IMG/VR virus record: IMGVR_UViG_3300025892_000035
Coordinates: 1 to 47,841 of that record
Origin: a virus
Direction: 5' to 3' (one strand)
DNA: 47,841 nucleotides
Shown here: positions 16,753 to 25,661 of the stretch, in pieces
Numbering within the stretch: the stretch's first letter is position 1
Layout of the letters: each line of letters opens with the position of its first letter
The notes under the pieces: model-generated
Database searches by the model: none
What the model saw: the letters and a program-made list of their open reading frames with translations, nothing else
What the model was told of the DNA's origin: nothing
Translations under genes and position numbers: made by a program

Positions 16753-17978
16753 TGGCAAATAATTATACAAAAACAATGCGACAAGCCCTACAAGAGGCGA
16801 GAGATTATAGAGATGTGCAAGAAGGATTCTCTACTGCTCAAATCAAAATGGCATACGGTGTTCTAAACGACCCTCGTTACAAACAAGGCAACTATGATGG
16901 TGCTGTCAAGGCGATTGAAAAGATTGCAAAAGGATTATCAGACCATCCAGATGTTAAAAATGCACTTAAAAGAGCAAACGAAGAATTATTGGACTTACCA
17001 GCGACTGGCGATACCACTACCAGTAACGCTAGTCAAGAGGTCGAACAAGTAGATGAGGCAAGATTTTCAACTGCACAGATTGATGCGTTGAAAAAGGCAT
17101 ATGCGCCTTTGAAAGGAAAGGATAGCTACAAAAGTGCTACTGGAAGCAAAATGAATTTCAATAAATTAAAAAACAAAATGAGTTCATATTCACCATCTCA
17201 CTTGTTGCAACTTTCTACAGCAGATATACCTATGGTGTCTGATGCTGCCAAAGAATTATTAGCGAAAAAAGATAAAAGGTTTTCAGAAGAAGTTGTTGAA
17301 GGCGGACCCCCTGTTGATGGTGGACCAGGTTCGGGTGGTCATAATAAAAAAGGCGCAGGTAGTTCAGGCGATGGTCGAGGCGATTACAAGAAATCTTCAA
17401 AGGCTGCATTGGCGTTGGGAAAATACAAGTCTAAATATCGTCATCTAAAGAATAACCCATTAAAGATTCCTGGCGCTAGTAAACATATGCCAGCAGATAA
17501 ATCTAAAAGAGTTTCTATGAAAAAAACACCTAAGAAATTTGGTGGAGATTATTACGACCAAGAAGATAGAGAAGAATTAGCACATAGAGTAAAATTTCAT
17601 CATCTTGGAGGCAAAAGTTTTGCTGGAAAGCCACCTGCTTGGCAGTTGAAAAAATATGGAATTACTGATGATGGTAAATTAAAGGCAGGCTGGAAACCAG
17701 ACGACCAATTAAAAGAACAAACCGAACTTGATGAGGCTTCAAGATTAAGACCAACAAAAGGTCTTTACAGTATGGCACAAATGAAACAACAAGTTGCAAG
17801 AACAGAAAAAGCATTTAACGAATTTGAACAACATTGTAATTTCATATTTCAAATGGACAGAGATGTTGGTCCAAGTATGAGTGATAACTCTGGAAAATAT
17901 TTTGATGTGCATAGAGCTCTCGATAACGCAAACAAAGAAATCAAAAAGGCATTGTCTGATGCTAAAAAAATAACATAG
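16752..17978 (+). CDS. hypothetical low-complexity phage protein with duplicated FSTAQI module
   Basis: 408 residues, not assigned. The phrase FSTAQI occurs twice (about residues 27 and 103), each directly after a likely prohead-protease-type site (VQE|G and VDE|A). The middle has GGPPVDGGPGSGGHN followed by a basic, Gly/Lys-rich stretch. A late LDE|A site precedes the C-terminal helix. The composition suits a head-internal or core protein cut during maturation. The start overlaps the previous stop as TAATG. Confidence 0.7.
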   Translation: MANNYTKTMRQALQEARDYRDVQEGFSTAQIKMAYGVLNDPRYKQGNYDGAVKAIEKIAKGLSDHPDVKNALKRANEELLDLPATGDTTTSNASQEVEQVDEARFSTAQIDALKKAYAPLKGKDSYKSATGSKMNFNKLKNKMSSYSPSHLLQLSTADIPMVSDAAKELLAKKDKRFSEEVVEGGPPVDGGPGSGGHNKKGAGSSGDGRGDYKKSSKAALALGKYKSKYRHLKNNPLKIPGASKHMPADKSKRVSMKKTPKKFGGDYYDQEDREELAHRVKFHHLGGKSFAGKPPAWQLKKYGITDDGKLKAGWKPDDQLKEQTELDEASRLRPTKGLYSMAQMKQQVARTEKAFNEFEQHCNFIFQMDRDVGPSMSDNSGKYFDVHRALDNANKEIKKALSDAKKIT

Positions 17979-17986
17979 GACCAATT

Positions 17987-18670
17987 ATGAAATTTAAAGA
18001 ACTAAGAGAGGCAACCTTAACTAAAACGCAGATTAAGAAAGTGCATGATAAGGCAGATGATTTGCCTAAGAATGACTTCATCAAACGCTATGGTAAAGAA
18101 GGCGACTCTGTTCGATTTGCTACTGCAACAAAGATGGTCAAGAAAGAACTAGGCATTGAAGATTACGAAGAAGGCTTCAAAAGTGATGCACAAAGAAGAG
18201 CTGCATTTGCAAGTGGTTACAAAGAGAAAGGCAAAAAGAAAAACGAAGGCGGACCTGGTTCGGGACCAAGACACAAAGAAGTAACACTTACTAGAAATGG
18301 TAAAACTAAAACAGTTAAGGGTGTTGCTGCCAAGATTTTCACAGACGCTGGTTGGAAGGTAAAGAAAGAAGAAGTCGAACTTACTGAGGCTGGGCGACCG
18401 GGCGAAGAAGTTGCACAGGGATATGCTAAAAATATTGCAAGAAGGACTGATAGTAATGACCATTTTGGTGCTAGGTCATACATTGCCTTTGTAATAAAAG
18501 ATAAAGAACTTGAGCAATTTTATGATTCTTTAGAAAAGATGCACAGAATGACAAATGGCTCTGGAAATCATGCTGTAAGTTTAAGACAAAAAATGGAACC
18601 AATTTTAAAAGCTAGAGTAAAAAAGAAACTAAGACCAGATATTGGAAAAATATTACTGGACGCACTATAA
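17987..18670 (+). CDS. hypothetical basic phage protein with capsid-targeting-like N-terminus
   Basis: 227 residues. N-terminus MKFKELRE|A, then a lysine-rich helical region, the motif EGGPGSGPRHKE near residue 87, a KTVKGVAAKIFTDAGWKV segment, LTE|A near 125, and a C-terminal helical domain. Unknown function; probably a head-internal or structural protein of the same class as its neighbour. The 18 bases at 18247-18264 encoding part of the Gly-Pro motif recur exactly in the kinase gene at 36157. Confidence 0.68.
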   Translation: MKFKELREATLTKTQIKKVHDKADDLPKNDFIKRYGKEGDSVRFATATKMVKKELGIEDYEEGFKSDAQRRAAFASGYKEKGKKKNEGGPGSGPRHKEVTLTRNGKTKTVKGVAAKIFTDAGWKVKKEEVELTEAGRPGEEVAQGYAKNIARRTDSNDHFGARSYIAFVIKDKELEQFYDSLEKMHRMTNGSGNHAVSLRQKMEPILKARVKKKLRPDIGKILLDAL

Positions 18671-18684
18671 CAAAGGGAGAAAAA

Positions 18685-19551
18685 ATGACATATAAAGATA
18701 AATTCAAAGCTCAGATGAAGAAGGCGGGAATTAACTCCCTTGATGATTTGAAAACTGATGCAGAGAAAAAGGCATTCTTTAAGGCAGTCGATAAATCACA
18801 TGACGCCAAGAATGAAGAACTATTAACATTTGCTGAAGAGGCAATCAACGAGTTTAAATTAAAAGACTCTGATATAGAAAAACTTAAACAAGGCGTCAAA
18901 CAAATGCCACCAATCAAAGGTGCTAAACTTGGCAAACCTGAAAAAGTTAAAACAGCTGACGAAGCATATGTTGACGAAGCAATGCAAAAAGAGATGATGA
19001 AAAAAGAGATGATGAAAAAGGAAATGATGAAGGCACAGAAAACTGGCGATGATGACTTATCACCAGATGCTGTAAAACTTAACGCAATGGTCAAAGACCC
19101 ACACAAGTCGGCAGAAGATAAGCCTATGAAAGACATGAATGCTATGTACATGAAATCAGATGTTCGTGCTGATGTTAAGAACAACGGCGGCGCTGACATG
19201 GCAAAAGTCAAAGACAAGGCAGAAATGATGTATGCTATGAAAAAGATTAATGCAATGTACAAAGAGGACAAATATCTACCAACAAAAGAAGGTAGTATCA
19301 ATGATGCAGTTGCACAGATGCAGATGGCAGAACAAAAGACAGTTACAGTTCGTGTCAAAGAGTTTTCTCAAATGGTAGAAACATATCTTGTAAGAGGCGG
19401 TGTAAAGGGTTTCATCAATGCTGAACTTACAGAAGGCAAACAAGTTCTACCTTTGAAAGAAGTAAGAACATTCATTGACACTTACAACAAACATTTCTTA
19501 ACTAACTACAGAGCAGAAGAATTTATTATAAGAGATAGACTAGAAGGATAA
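18685..19551 (+). CDS. hypothetical Lys/Met-rich helical protein
   Basis: 288 residues with strong ribosome site (GGGAG). Almost wholly helical and charged. Residues 102-116 are three copies of KEMMK. A Met-rich stretch (residues about 150-195) includes NAMYMKSD and NAMYKED. It resembles scaffold or core-like proteins rather than enzymes. It is in the middle of the cargo-like run and lacks a clear targeting N-terminus (MTYKDKFKAQ). Confidence 0.68.
   Translation: MTYKDKFKAQMKKAGINSLDDLKTDAEKKAFFKAVDKSHDAKNEELLTFAEEAINEFKLKDSDIEKLKQGVKQMPPIKGAKLGKPEKVKTADEAYVDEAMQKEMMKKEMMKKEMMKAQKTGDDDLSPDAVKLNAMVKDPHKSAEDKPMKDMNAMYMKSDVRADVKNNGGADMAKVKDKAEMMYAMKKINAMYKEDKYLPTKEGSINDAVAQMQMAEQKTVTVRVKEFSQMVETYLVRGGVKGFINAELTEGKQVLPLKEVRTFIDTYNKHFLTNYRAEEFIIRDRLEG
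18988..19032 (+). repeat. in-frame tandem repeat, three 15-bp units
   Basis: Three units of AARGARATGATGAAR encode KEMMK three times. The third unit differs by synonymous changes, so the protein repeat appears kept while the DNA drifts. Confidence 0.85.
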
Positions 19552-19553
19552 TT

Positions 19554-20159
19554 ATGAAATACGGACAAACATTCAGAGAAGCATATAGGCAAGTAAGACT
19601 CAAAAAAGAGGACAATGAAGTGTCTATGGCGGTTGGTCAATTAAAAACCATGCAAGACAATCTGAATCAGTTGATGAGTATTCTTCAATCAAAAGGTTCT
19701 GACTACGAACTAGAAGCATGGGTTCAGTCAAAGATAACATCTGCTAATGACAAGATGACATCTGCTACTGACTACATGAAAAATAGTCCTAGTGTGAGTG
19801 AAGATTTTGATGACATTAATCAAAAACGAGGTTCTGAAAAAGTTGACTCTAAAGCAGATGACACTAAAAATGAAGTTCAAGGTCTTAAAGACCAAATACA
19901 GAGATTAAAACTTGAGTTAGAAAACGAAAAGAATAAAGTTACAAAACCTGAACCTAATCCTGACACGGGTGAAGTTCCTTTAAGAACTGGTGTTGCCCAG
20001 GCAATACTAGACAAGAAAGGACCTAAACCTAATCTTGAGAAATCAAAGAAAGAAAAGGTAAAGTTGAGTTCAGGACAATCAAAGATTGAAGTAAATCCTG
20101 ATGTGCCTATTGGGCAAATATCTGGTGGCAATAAAGCTAGCACAGGAAATTTACATTAA
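19554..20159 (+). CDS. hypothetical coiled-coil protein with capsid-targeting-like N-terminus
   Basis: 201 residues. N-terminus MKYGQTFRE|A fits the targeting/cleavage pattern. A helix follows (about 20-75), then a coiled coil near 105-130 (VQGLKDQIQRLKLELENEK), then a Pro/Lys-rich tail. Function unknown; probably virion-associated. It begins 2 bp after the previous stop. Confidence 0.68.
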   Translation: MKYGQTFREAYRQVRLKKEDNEVSMAVGQLKTMQDNLNQLMSILQSKGSDYELEAWVQSKITSANDKMTSATDYMKNSPSVSEDFDDINQKRGSEKVDSKADDTKNEVQGLKDQIQRLKLELENEKNKVTKPEPNPDTGEVPLRTGVAQAILDKKGPKPNLEKSKKEKVKLSSGQSKIEVNPDVPIGQISGGNKASTGNLH

Positions 20160-20174
20160 AGAATTAGTATCACT

Positions 20175-20708
20175 ATGAAAAACTATAAAGGTTTTTACAG
20201 AGAGGCAAAGGGTAATCTGCCTCGTATCTATTGTGATATGGATGGAGTCTTAACTGATTTTGTTCTTGCGGCTAAGAAAGCGACAGGACAGAACTGGGAA
20301 GGAATGCGACACGGTCAAGACTGGGAGAGTATTAAAAATACACCTAACTTCTGGTCTAACATGCCTTGGATGAAAGATGGCAAAAGGTTATGGGGATTTA
20401 TAAGCAATTATAACCCTAGTATACTATCTGCTGCTGTTAAGAATAACCAAGACCCAAACTGCAAACCTGGGAAGTTAAGATGGATAAGTGGGAACTTAAA
20501 ACTAAACAATTCTGCAAGAATTAATTTAGTAAATCGAGTTCAAAAACAAGATTACACAATGATTGGACATAGTGGTAAGAGAGAACAAGCCGTATTGATT
20601 GACGATTACCCTAAAAACATTAAAGAATGGACGGCAAAAGGGGGTATTGGTATATTGCATACAAGTGCCTCGAATACTATTCGTCAATTGAAGAAGATTG
20701 GATATTGA
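20175..20708 (+). CDS. HAD-superfamily phosphatase (5'-nucleotidase-like), possible capsid cargo
   Basis: 177 residues. HAD motif I is D21-M-D23-G in YCDMDGVLTDF. A late VLIDDYPKNI segment supplies the motif IV aspartates. The small size and missing large cap fit the 5'(3')-deoxyribonucleotidase / 5'-nucleotidase type, so a nucleotide monophosphate substrate is likely. The N-terminus MKNYKGFYRE|A matches the targeting pattern: removal of ten residues would leave the whole catalytic domain. It is the last gene of the late run. Confidence 0.8.
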   Translation: MKNYKGFYREAKGNLPRIYCDMDGVLTDFVLAAKKATGQNWEGMRHGQDWESIKNTPNFWSNMPWMKDGKRLWGFISNYNPSILSAAVKNNQDPNCKPGKLRWISGNLKLNNSARINLVNRVQKQDYTMIGHSGKREQAVLIDDYPKNIKEWTAKGGIGILHTSASNTIRQLKKIGY

Positions 20709-20714
20709 TAAATA
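20707..20714 (+). promoter_or_regulatory. T4-like late promoter
   Basis: GATAAATA (one mismatch to TATAAATA) followed by GTAG. It lies 48 bp before the virion-type gene at 20762 and overlaps the stop of the HAD gene. Confidence 0.55.
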
Positions 20715-20761
20715 GTAGTGTTAATTAACAAAAACAAACTTTTATAAAAGGAGAGATTTAA

Positions 20762-21946
20762 ATGGCAATATGGGGAAAGACGAGTAACTCTGAAAGTAGA
20801 CCTAAAAGTTTACCGATGGACTCAAACTCAGTCTACTCTCGTGAGTTTGTAAGTGCAACAGATAAAGGATGGGTAATGCAACCAGGTGTAGCTTCAGCTG
20901 CAACAGGTAATGATAATACGAGTGCAGACCCTGAGATTTTAGTTGCAATTAGAAACCTAGCGAGTGTGGGCTTAAAATCAGCAAACTTATTATCGGTAGA
21001 TTGGACTGACGGCGCATATGCCGATGCAGCTACATTCGACTTGGTATTAACTTTTGATGAACCAATCACAGTTACTAGTGCCGCATGGTCTGGTAATCAA
21101 ACAGTAACAAACAAAGCATATATCCTACTAGATAGATTAGGTGCTACAGACATGGTATCAGACAATACTGTTGCATGTCAGTATTATGCAGGAACTGGTA
21201 CGAATGTAATCACTTTCAGAGGAACTCTACAATCTGCGGCTGCAGGTTACTTAGGCTTTGTTTCTGATTCTGCTTGGATTCATACAAACGGTACTGCAAC
21301 ACTACAGGATAGTTCTTCAGATGGTATCGCTGGATTTAGACTTGAACAGTCTGATGACACTATCGTTTGTGATGCGAACACCACTTCAAGTGCTTCAGGT
21401 ACAACAAATGGCGCAGTTGATGATTCAGCAACAATTACAGTTGATGGTGTTTCAGGAACAATCGCTGTTGGCCAAGTAGTTACGGTTAGTGGCGCTGGTT
21501 CAACACCTGCTGCTTCTATTACTGGCGAAGATTCTGACACAGGAATTAGTACAGACAACACATTAACAATCACAGCAGTTGCTTCTCAAACTTCATTTAC
21601 AGTTTCAGAGAGAGTTACTATTGCAGACGATATTAACTTATTGTTCTCTGCTGGCGCTGGAGATAATTTTGTTGCTGAAGTAATTGATATGACATTAGAA
21701 GGCGCTGATGGTGCTACTGATGTTACTGGTACTCAAGCATTCAGAACTGGTTTTGGTGTTGATACATTAGTCGGAAGAGTTAGTATGTTAGAAGATGGTA
21801 CTGGTAAAGTTATCAACGAAACTGCTGGTACTGATGGATTCGCTGCAGAATCTTATACAGTAGATGCTGCTGGACTAGTTATTGAAACTAAGGCAGGCAC
21901 AACTTCTGGAAGTGCTTCAATACTTAACGGTGTAACGACTACATAA
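20762..21946 (+). CDS. virion structural protein (beta-rich)
   Basis: 394 residues, Ala/Thr/Ser/Gly-rich and low in Lys, unlike its neighbours, as for an abundant structural protein. N-terminus MAIWGKTSNSE is of the type seen in T4-like marine phage virion proteins. The middle region (VDGVSGTIAVGQVVTVSGAG) resembles repeated beta-sandwich decorations. A strong ribosome site (AAAAGGAGAG) and late box upstream, and a terminator downstream, fit high late expression. The exact place in the particle is unknown. Confidence 0.75.
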   Translation: MAIWGKTSNSESRPKSLPMDSNSVYSREFVSATDKGWVMQPGVASAATGNDNTSADPEILVAIRNLASVGLKSANLLSVDWTDGAYADAATFDLVLTFDEPITVTSAAWSGNQTVTNKAYILLDRLGATDMVSDNTVACQYYAGTGTNVITFRGTLQSAAAGYLGFVSDSAWIHTNGTATLQDSSSDGIAGFRLEQSDDTIVCDANTTSSASGTTNGAVDDSATITVDGVSGTIAVGQVVTVSGAGSTPAASITGEDSDTGISTDNTLTITAVASQTSFTVSERVTIADDINLLFSAGAGDNFVAEVIDMTLEGADGATDVTGTQAFRTGFGVDTLVGRVSMLEDGTGKVINETAGTDGFAAESYTVDAAGLVIETKAGTTSGSASILNGVTTT

Positions 21947-21950
21947 GTCT

Positions 21951-21958
21951 TATAAATA
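21951..21958 (+). promoter_or_regulatory. T4-like late promoter
   Basis: Exact TATAAATA five bases after the stop of the virion gene and before the hairpin at 21966. It would serve the gene at 22071 if the hairpin does not stop all transcripts. Confidence 0.55.
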
Positions 21959-21965
21959 ATAACAC

Positions 21966-21987
21966 AAGGGGGAGTTTTCTCCCCTTT
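21966..21987 (+). terminator. hairpin terminator or attenuator
   Basis: Stem AAGGGGGAG / CTCCCCTT with a TTTT loop and a short T run. An alternative pairing, ACAAGGG (21964-21970) with CCCTTGT (21993-21999), is exclusive of it. The rest of 21947-22070 also holds CCCC/GGGG runs near 22030-22050. Confidence 0.65.
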
Positions 21988-22070
21988 AAAATCCCTTGTT
22001 AGATTAATTTCGATACATGGGCTAACATTCCCCGAATACATAAGGGGTAATTTAAAAAAGGAGAAAGAAA

Positions 22071-22622
22071 ATGGCTGATAAGAAAATCACAGCTCTAACT
22101 TCCCTAGGTACTGCAACTGCTCGTGAAGATTTAGTTCATGTAGTTGACGACCCTTCGGGAACGCCGATTAACAAAAAAGTTACTATCGGTGAAATGAACA
22201 ACGCTCTAATGGCACCTGTGTCTTTAGCTGACAGTAATGTAACATTAACTGAAGCTACACACGCTGGTCGTTTACTAATTGGTAACGACTTAACTGCTGA
22301 TAGAACTATGACTCTACCTACTCCAATCGCTGGAATGCACTTTAGGTTCGTAGGACCTAACATTGCTTCTGCGGCTGAAGATGGACACGACTTACTTATT
22401 GCTGCTGGTACTGGCAACTCTATCTACTTCCAAGGTCAATTGACATTCTTGGATATTGATGGTAACGCTATCTCAGTAGTTGGTTCTGATGGTAACTCTA
22501 ACGAACTAATTCAAATTAATGTTCCAGGACATTATGACATTGAGTGTGTTGGTGTGAGTTCAACTGTTTGGCGTGTTACAGGCTTCGTAGCCTCTGATAC
22601 TGCACCTACATTTGCTGACTAA
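22071..22622 (+). CDS. virion structural protein, tail-fibre-type N-terminus
   Basis: 183 residues. The start [29 protein letters not shown] (residues 4-32 in this style) is the familiar N-terminal module of phage fibre or virion attachment proteins. The rest is beta-rich and Gly/Ala-rich, ending [12 protein letters not shown] strong AAAAAGGAG site lies upstream and a terminator downstream, so it is probably a highly expressed monocistronic late gene. Confidence 0.75.
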   Translation: MADKKITALTSLGTATAREDLVHVVDDPSGTPINKKVTIGEMNNALMAPVSLADSNVTLTEATHAGRLLIGNDLTADRTMTLPTPIAGMHFRFVGPNIASAAEDGHDLLIAAGTGNSIYFQGQLTFLDIDGNAISVVGSDGNSNELIQINVPGHYDIECVGVSSTVWRVTGFVASDTAPTFAD

Positions 22623-22643
22623 TAATCAGTAATTAGTAGTTCT

Positions 22644-22667
22644 GAAAGGGGAGTCCGCTCCCCTTTC
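22644..22667 (+). terminator. rho-independent-like terminator
   Basis: Perfect 10-bp stem GAAAGGGGAG / CTCCCCTTTC with a TCCG tetraloop, 22 bp after the stop of the gene at 22071. The T run is short. Confidence 0.75.
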
Positions 22668-22686
22668 TATAATTTATGGAGATATA

Positions 22687-22920
22687 ATGAGTATAAGTAA
22701 AGAAGATTTATTGAAGCGAAAGGAAGAAATTGTAAACGATTACAATAATTTAGTTGCAGAGATTCAGAAGGGCGAATCTCAAGTAAAAGATATGAAAAAC
22801 AATCTTAATGCCATAGGTGGCGCTCTTCAACAAGTAGATTTGTTTATTAAACAGATTGAAGATTCTGGTGAACCAATGCCTGAAGATAAAGCATTTGCTT
22901 TAGATATGGCAACTTCATAG
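22687..22920 (+). CDS. small coiled-coil protein (77 aa)
   Basis: Single long helix from residue 4 to about 60 with heptad-like spacing (KEEIVNDYNNLVAEIQ). Unknown function. Start supported by GGAG at 22678. Followed 9 bp later by a second very small gene. Confidence 0.7.
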   Translation: MSISKEDLLKRKEEIVNDYNNLVAEIQKGESQVKDMKNNLNAIGGALQQVDLFIKQIEDSGEPMPEDKAFALDMATS

Positions 22921-22929
22921 GAGATTGCA

Positions 22930-23058
22930 ATGAGAATTACAGAAGAAAAAGAAGAATCTAATGGTATGATTCATGAAACACTAACTACAAATCCAAACAC
23001 GAAAGTAGTTGAAGATGAATCAACTGAACAGGAGAAGAAAGAAGATGAAAAGCTTTAA
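22930..23058 (+). CDS. small acidic hypothetical protein (42 aa)
   Basis: 42 residues, nearly all Glu, Lys, Thr and Asn. The upstream site is AGGAGATTGCA. Its last 14 bp overlap the next gene in another frame. Function unknown, and it may act mainly as a coupling leader. Confidence 0.5.
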   Translation: MRITEEKEESNGMIHETLTTNPNTKVVEDESTEQEKKEDEKL

Positions 23059-23500
23059 ACAATTTGACTTAAATGAAGATGGTCAATACACAGATAGATT
23101 TACACATTCATCGGTAGAAGATGATAATGCAGGTCTATTCAATGTACAAGACCCTGCTTCATTACAAAAATTAAATGGATTTGTTGGTGCTTTAGCAGAT
23201 AAAGAATATCTACAACCTAACGCTGCGGTTGAACAACTTGCAATGCGTATGGGAACTGTTGGTTTAAACTTCACATTACCTAAAATAGATGGTGATAAAG
23301 GCAACACGACTGTTGAAGTAAATCAATTCGGTGGTAGATACGGCAAGACTCCAGAAAATTCTAATGGTCCTATGTCGCAAGGCGATGAAATCGAAAACGG
23401 CGATGGCATCTCTCATAAGAAAGATGGTGGACTAAAACTTGAATTCAATTGGGAAAAACAGGCGAACAATACATACAAAGTTTTTGCTAATTTAGTATAA
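23045..23500 (+). CDS. hypothetical phage protein with MKSFKQF N-terminus
   Basis: 151 residues. ATG at 23045 is chosen over 23009 because it has AGGAG upstream and yields MKSFKQFDLNE|D, which fits the capsid-targeting pattern shared in this genome. The body has DPASLQKLNGFVGALADKEYL and a beta-rich C-terminus ending FNWEKQANNTYKVFANLV. Likely virion-associated; function unknown. Confidence 0.7.
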   Translation: MKSFKQFDLNEDGQYTDRFTHSSVEDDNAGLFNVQDPASLQKLNGFVGALADKEYLQPNAAVEQLAMRMGTVGLNFTLPKIDGDKGNTTVEVNQFGGRYGKTPENSNGPMSQGDEIENGDGISHKKDGGLKLEFNWEKQANNTYKVFANLV

Positions 23501-23525
23501 TTTATAATTACAATTAGGTTTTATT

Positions 23526-23894
23526 ATGGTTGATTTTTCGGAATTGACGCCGGAGAATATCAATATGTTTGCAATGAAACATTATGATAACCCTTCATGC
23601 GTTGACGAAGCAGAGTTTTTAGATGATTTGAAAAGATTTAAATATCTGAAAAGATTATTTAGAAAGTACGACACATCTGGCGAATTAAAAGTACGATTGA
23701 TTGTGAATCACATAATCATTCTATCAAATGTATTTGGCGTTGATGCTACTACAACATTACTGTTTTTTAAGATAGAACCAAATCACTGGTCATTACTGAA
23801 AACATTTCTAGTATACCTACATTTTATGCCAGAGAATGATTTAGTAGAAGTACCAATCAACCACGAGGCCATGGCACAAATAGGAAAACTTTAA
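23526..23894 (+). CDS. conserved hypothetical phage protein
   Basis: 122 residues, mostly helical. The pattern HYDNPSCVDEAEFLDDLKRF and a following LIVNHIIILSNVFG is one I recognise as widely conserved but uncharacterised in marine T4-like phages. No catalytic motif. Its TAA overlaps the next ATG. Confidence 0.75.
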   Translation: MVDFSELTPENINMFAMKHYDNPSCVDEAEFLDDLKRFKYLKRLFRKYDTSGELKVRLIVNHIIILSNVFGVDATTTLLFFKIEPNHWSLLKTFLVYLHFMPENDLVEVPINHEAMAQIGKL

Positions 23895-24430
23895 TGAGTA
23901 GAGTTATTGATGCTGTAATAGCATACAGAGTATTAAAACTATTAGTTACACCTTTTAATAGGACCAAGGCATTTGAACTTGGTATTATTGACGACAAGGG
24001 TAAAGTTTTAAAAAAGTCAAAAGAAATTAAAGACCCCAAAGAACGAAATGCATACACACTTCTCATTCGTTTCGTATTCAATCTTAAAAAACTATTAGCG
24101 AAAGTCGGCATTCGAGGACCTATTGGGTCGGCGGCTGCAGCTGCACTTGCGTTCTTCAAAGAACAACATGGTGAAAATTTAGAAGTTGAGAAGGTTGTCT
24201 ATTCACATTTAAAAGAACAAGGATTTGAGTTTCAGTTAGACGAAAACTATGGCGAACCCCTAACTGAAGGCACATACAAAGTCAAACATGACATCTACAA
24301 TTCAGAGGGTGAGGTAGTCATAAATATCAATGAGAGTGTAGAATTTACAGAAACAACAGACACGATTATGGGTTATGATGTATTCAAATATAACGGTGTC
24401 TATTTAACAACAGAGGATTTATATGTCTGA
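23894..24430 (+). CDS. conserved hypothetical phage protein
   Basis: 178 residues. The N-terminal helical part (YRVLKLLVTPFNRTKAFELG, then AYTLLIRFVFNLKKLLAKVG) recurs in marine T4-like phages beside the previous gene. An Ala-rich helix SAAAAALAFF and a C-terminal beta-rich domain follow. Function unknown. It overlaps the next gene by 8 bp. Confidence 0.72.
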   Translation: MSRVIDAVIAYRVLKLLVTPFNRTKAFELGIIDDKGKVLKKSKEIKDPKERNAYTLLIRFVFNLKKLLAKVGIRGPIGSAAAAALAFFKEQHGENLEVEKVVYSHLKEQGFEFQLDENYGEPLTEGTYKVKHDIYNSEGEVVININESVEFTETTDTIMGYDVFKYNGVYLTTEDLYV

Positions 24431-25301
24431 TATTGCAAAAATTAAAACACAACAACATAGGTTGCCATCAATCAATCGTGCGAAGTATGGTAAACGAAGT
24501 GGTCTTGAAGGTCCGTTTATGACAAAATCAGGACAAGTTGTATACTACGACCACAAGAAAGGTCAATACTTAGACCCCGACAGAGATATATACCTTTCAT
24601 ATGACGAGTGGAAAAAGTTAAGTGAAGATGCACCAGCAAATGCAACAGGTACAGCAGTTGCAGGCACAGGTGATGATTCATCTACAGTCGTTGTAAAGAA
24701 AAAGAAACCAATGCAAGACAAGTTGATGAGAAGAATGGGCATCAAAGAGGCAATTGACAGGGCTGTTCCTGACTTAGAATACGAAGTAGACGAAATTACA
24801 AAAAGAACAAATCAATTAAAAGAGATGGCATCTCAATCAGAGAAGAAGAAGTTGCCATACGACAAAGACACAGACCAACCTAAAAAGTATGTTGCAGGGT
24901 TGTCTGACAAAGAAAAGAAAGCACACGACAGACACTTAGAGAAACAAGGCAAGAAGTCTGATAGTGATAAGTCTGCATACAAACAATCACCTGCTGATAA
25001 AGTCGCAAAGACTAAACCATCTGTGCATACAAAGAAGTACAAACAAATGTTTGGCGAGGGTGATGTAGAACTTAACGAAGTCATCAAAGGTCTAAAGAAG
25101 AAGGCAGAGAAATCAGGTATGCCTTACTCAATTCTAAAACAAGTTTACAACAGAGGTATGGCTGCATGGAAAGGCGGACATAGACCTGGCACTACTCCAC
25201 AACAATGGGCATTTGCAAGAGTGAATTCTTTTATCACTAAGAGTTCTGGTACATGGGGTAAGGCAGACAAAGATTTAGCAGCGAAAGTCAGAGGTAGTTA
25301 A
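24423..25301 (+). CDS. DUF5872-type phage protein
   Basis: 292 residues. The C-terminal domain (about 220-290) with SGMPYSILKQVYNRGMAAW and GTTPQQWAFARVNSF is a known domain of unknown function (DUF5872) found in many phage proteins. The middle is Lys/Asp-rich and disordered, with IKE|A and LNE|V possible cleavage points. It may be a head-associated protein. It shares its last base with the next ATG. Confidence 0.75.
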   Translation: MSDIAKIKTQQHRLPSINRAKYGKRSGLEGPFMTKSGQVVYYDHKKGQYLDPDRDIYLSYDEWKKLSEDAPANATGTAVAGTGDDSSTVVVKKKKPMQDKLMRRMGIKEAIDRAVPDLEYEVDEITKRTNQLKEMASQSEKKKLPYDKDTDQPKKYVAGLSDKEKKAHDRHLEKQGKKSDSDKSAYKQSPADKVAKTKPSVHTKKYKQMFGEGDVELNEVIKGLKKKAEKSGMPYSILKQVYNRGMAAWKGGHRPGTTPQQWAFARVNSFITKSSGTWGKADKDLAAKVRGS

Positions 25302-25651
25302 TGCCAAAGTCATTTAAATCTTTCACAAAAGAATATGCATTAGGACTTCAAGTGCCTGCAACGAGCTACTTGAAACCTACAGCGTCAATGAATTTACAAG
25401 CAAAGAAAAAGAAAGAGGACTACGACAGGGATGATGAAGTTCAAGGTAAACAAGTATTTAAACCTGCAAAACATATGCCTAAGGATAGTTCTGGCAAATT
25501 AGATTTAGGCGAACCGACAAGAAAAGGGTCATCTCTTAAAAAGGCTAAAAAGGTAGATTCTAAAAATGATGGTGATGATACTACAACACCAGACACAAAG
25601 TTTAGGGGACTAGCATTTAAACATACAGTTCCTAATTACACTAAAGGATAA
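25301..25651 (+). CDS. hypothetical basic protein with capsid-targeting-like N-terminus
   Basis: 116 residues, Lys/Asp/Thr-rich and probably disordered. N-terminus MPKSFKSFTKEY matches the MKSFxxF pattern with two extra residues. Near the end: KFRGLAFKHTVPNYTKG. Function unknown. Confidence 0.65.
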   Translation: MPKSFKSFTKEYALGLQVPATSYLKPTASMNLQAKKKKEDYDRDDEVQGKQVFKPAKHMPKDSSGKLDLGEPTRKGSSLKKAKKVDSKNDGDDTTTPDTKFRGLAFKHTVPNYTKG

Positions 25652-25661
25652 GGAGAAAGAT

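Noticed and set aside
18985-19032. Possible CRISPR-like or regulatory repeat
   Set aside because: The units are contiguous 15-bp codon repeats without spacers, encoding KEMMK in frame.
18711-19358. 215-aa frame on the minus strand
   Set aside because: Antisense shadow of a low-complexity Lys/Met gene; no ribosome site or promoter, and no other minus-strand gene is credible.
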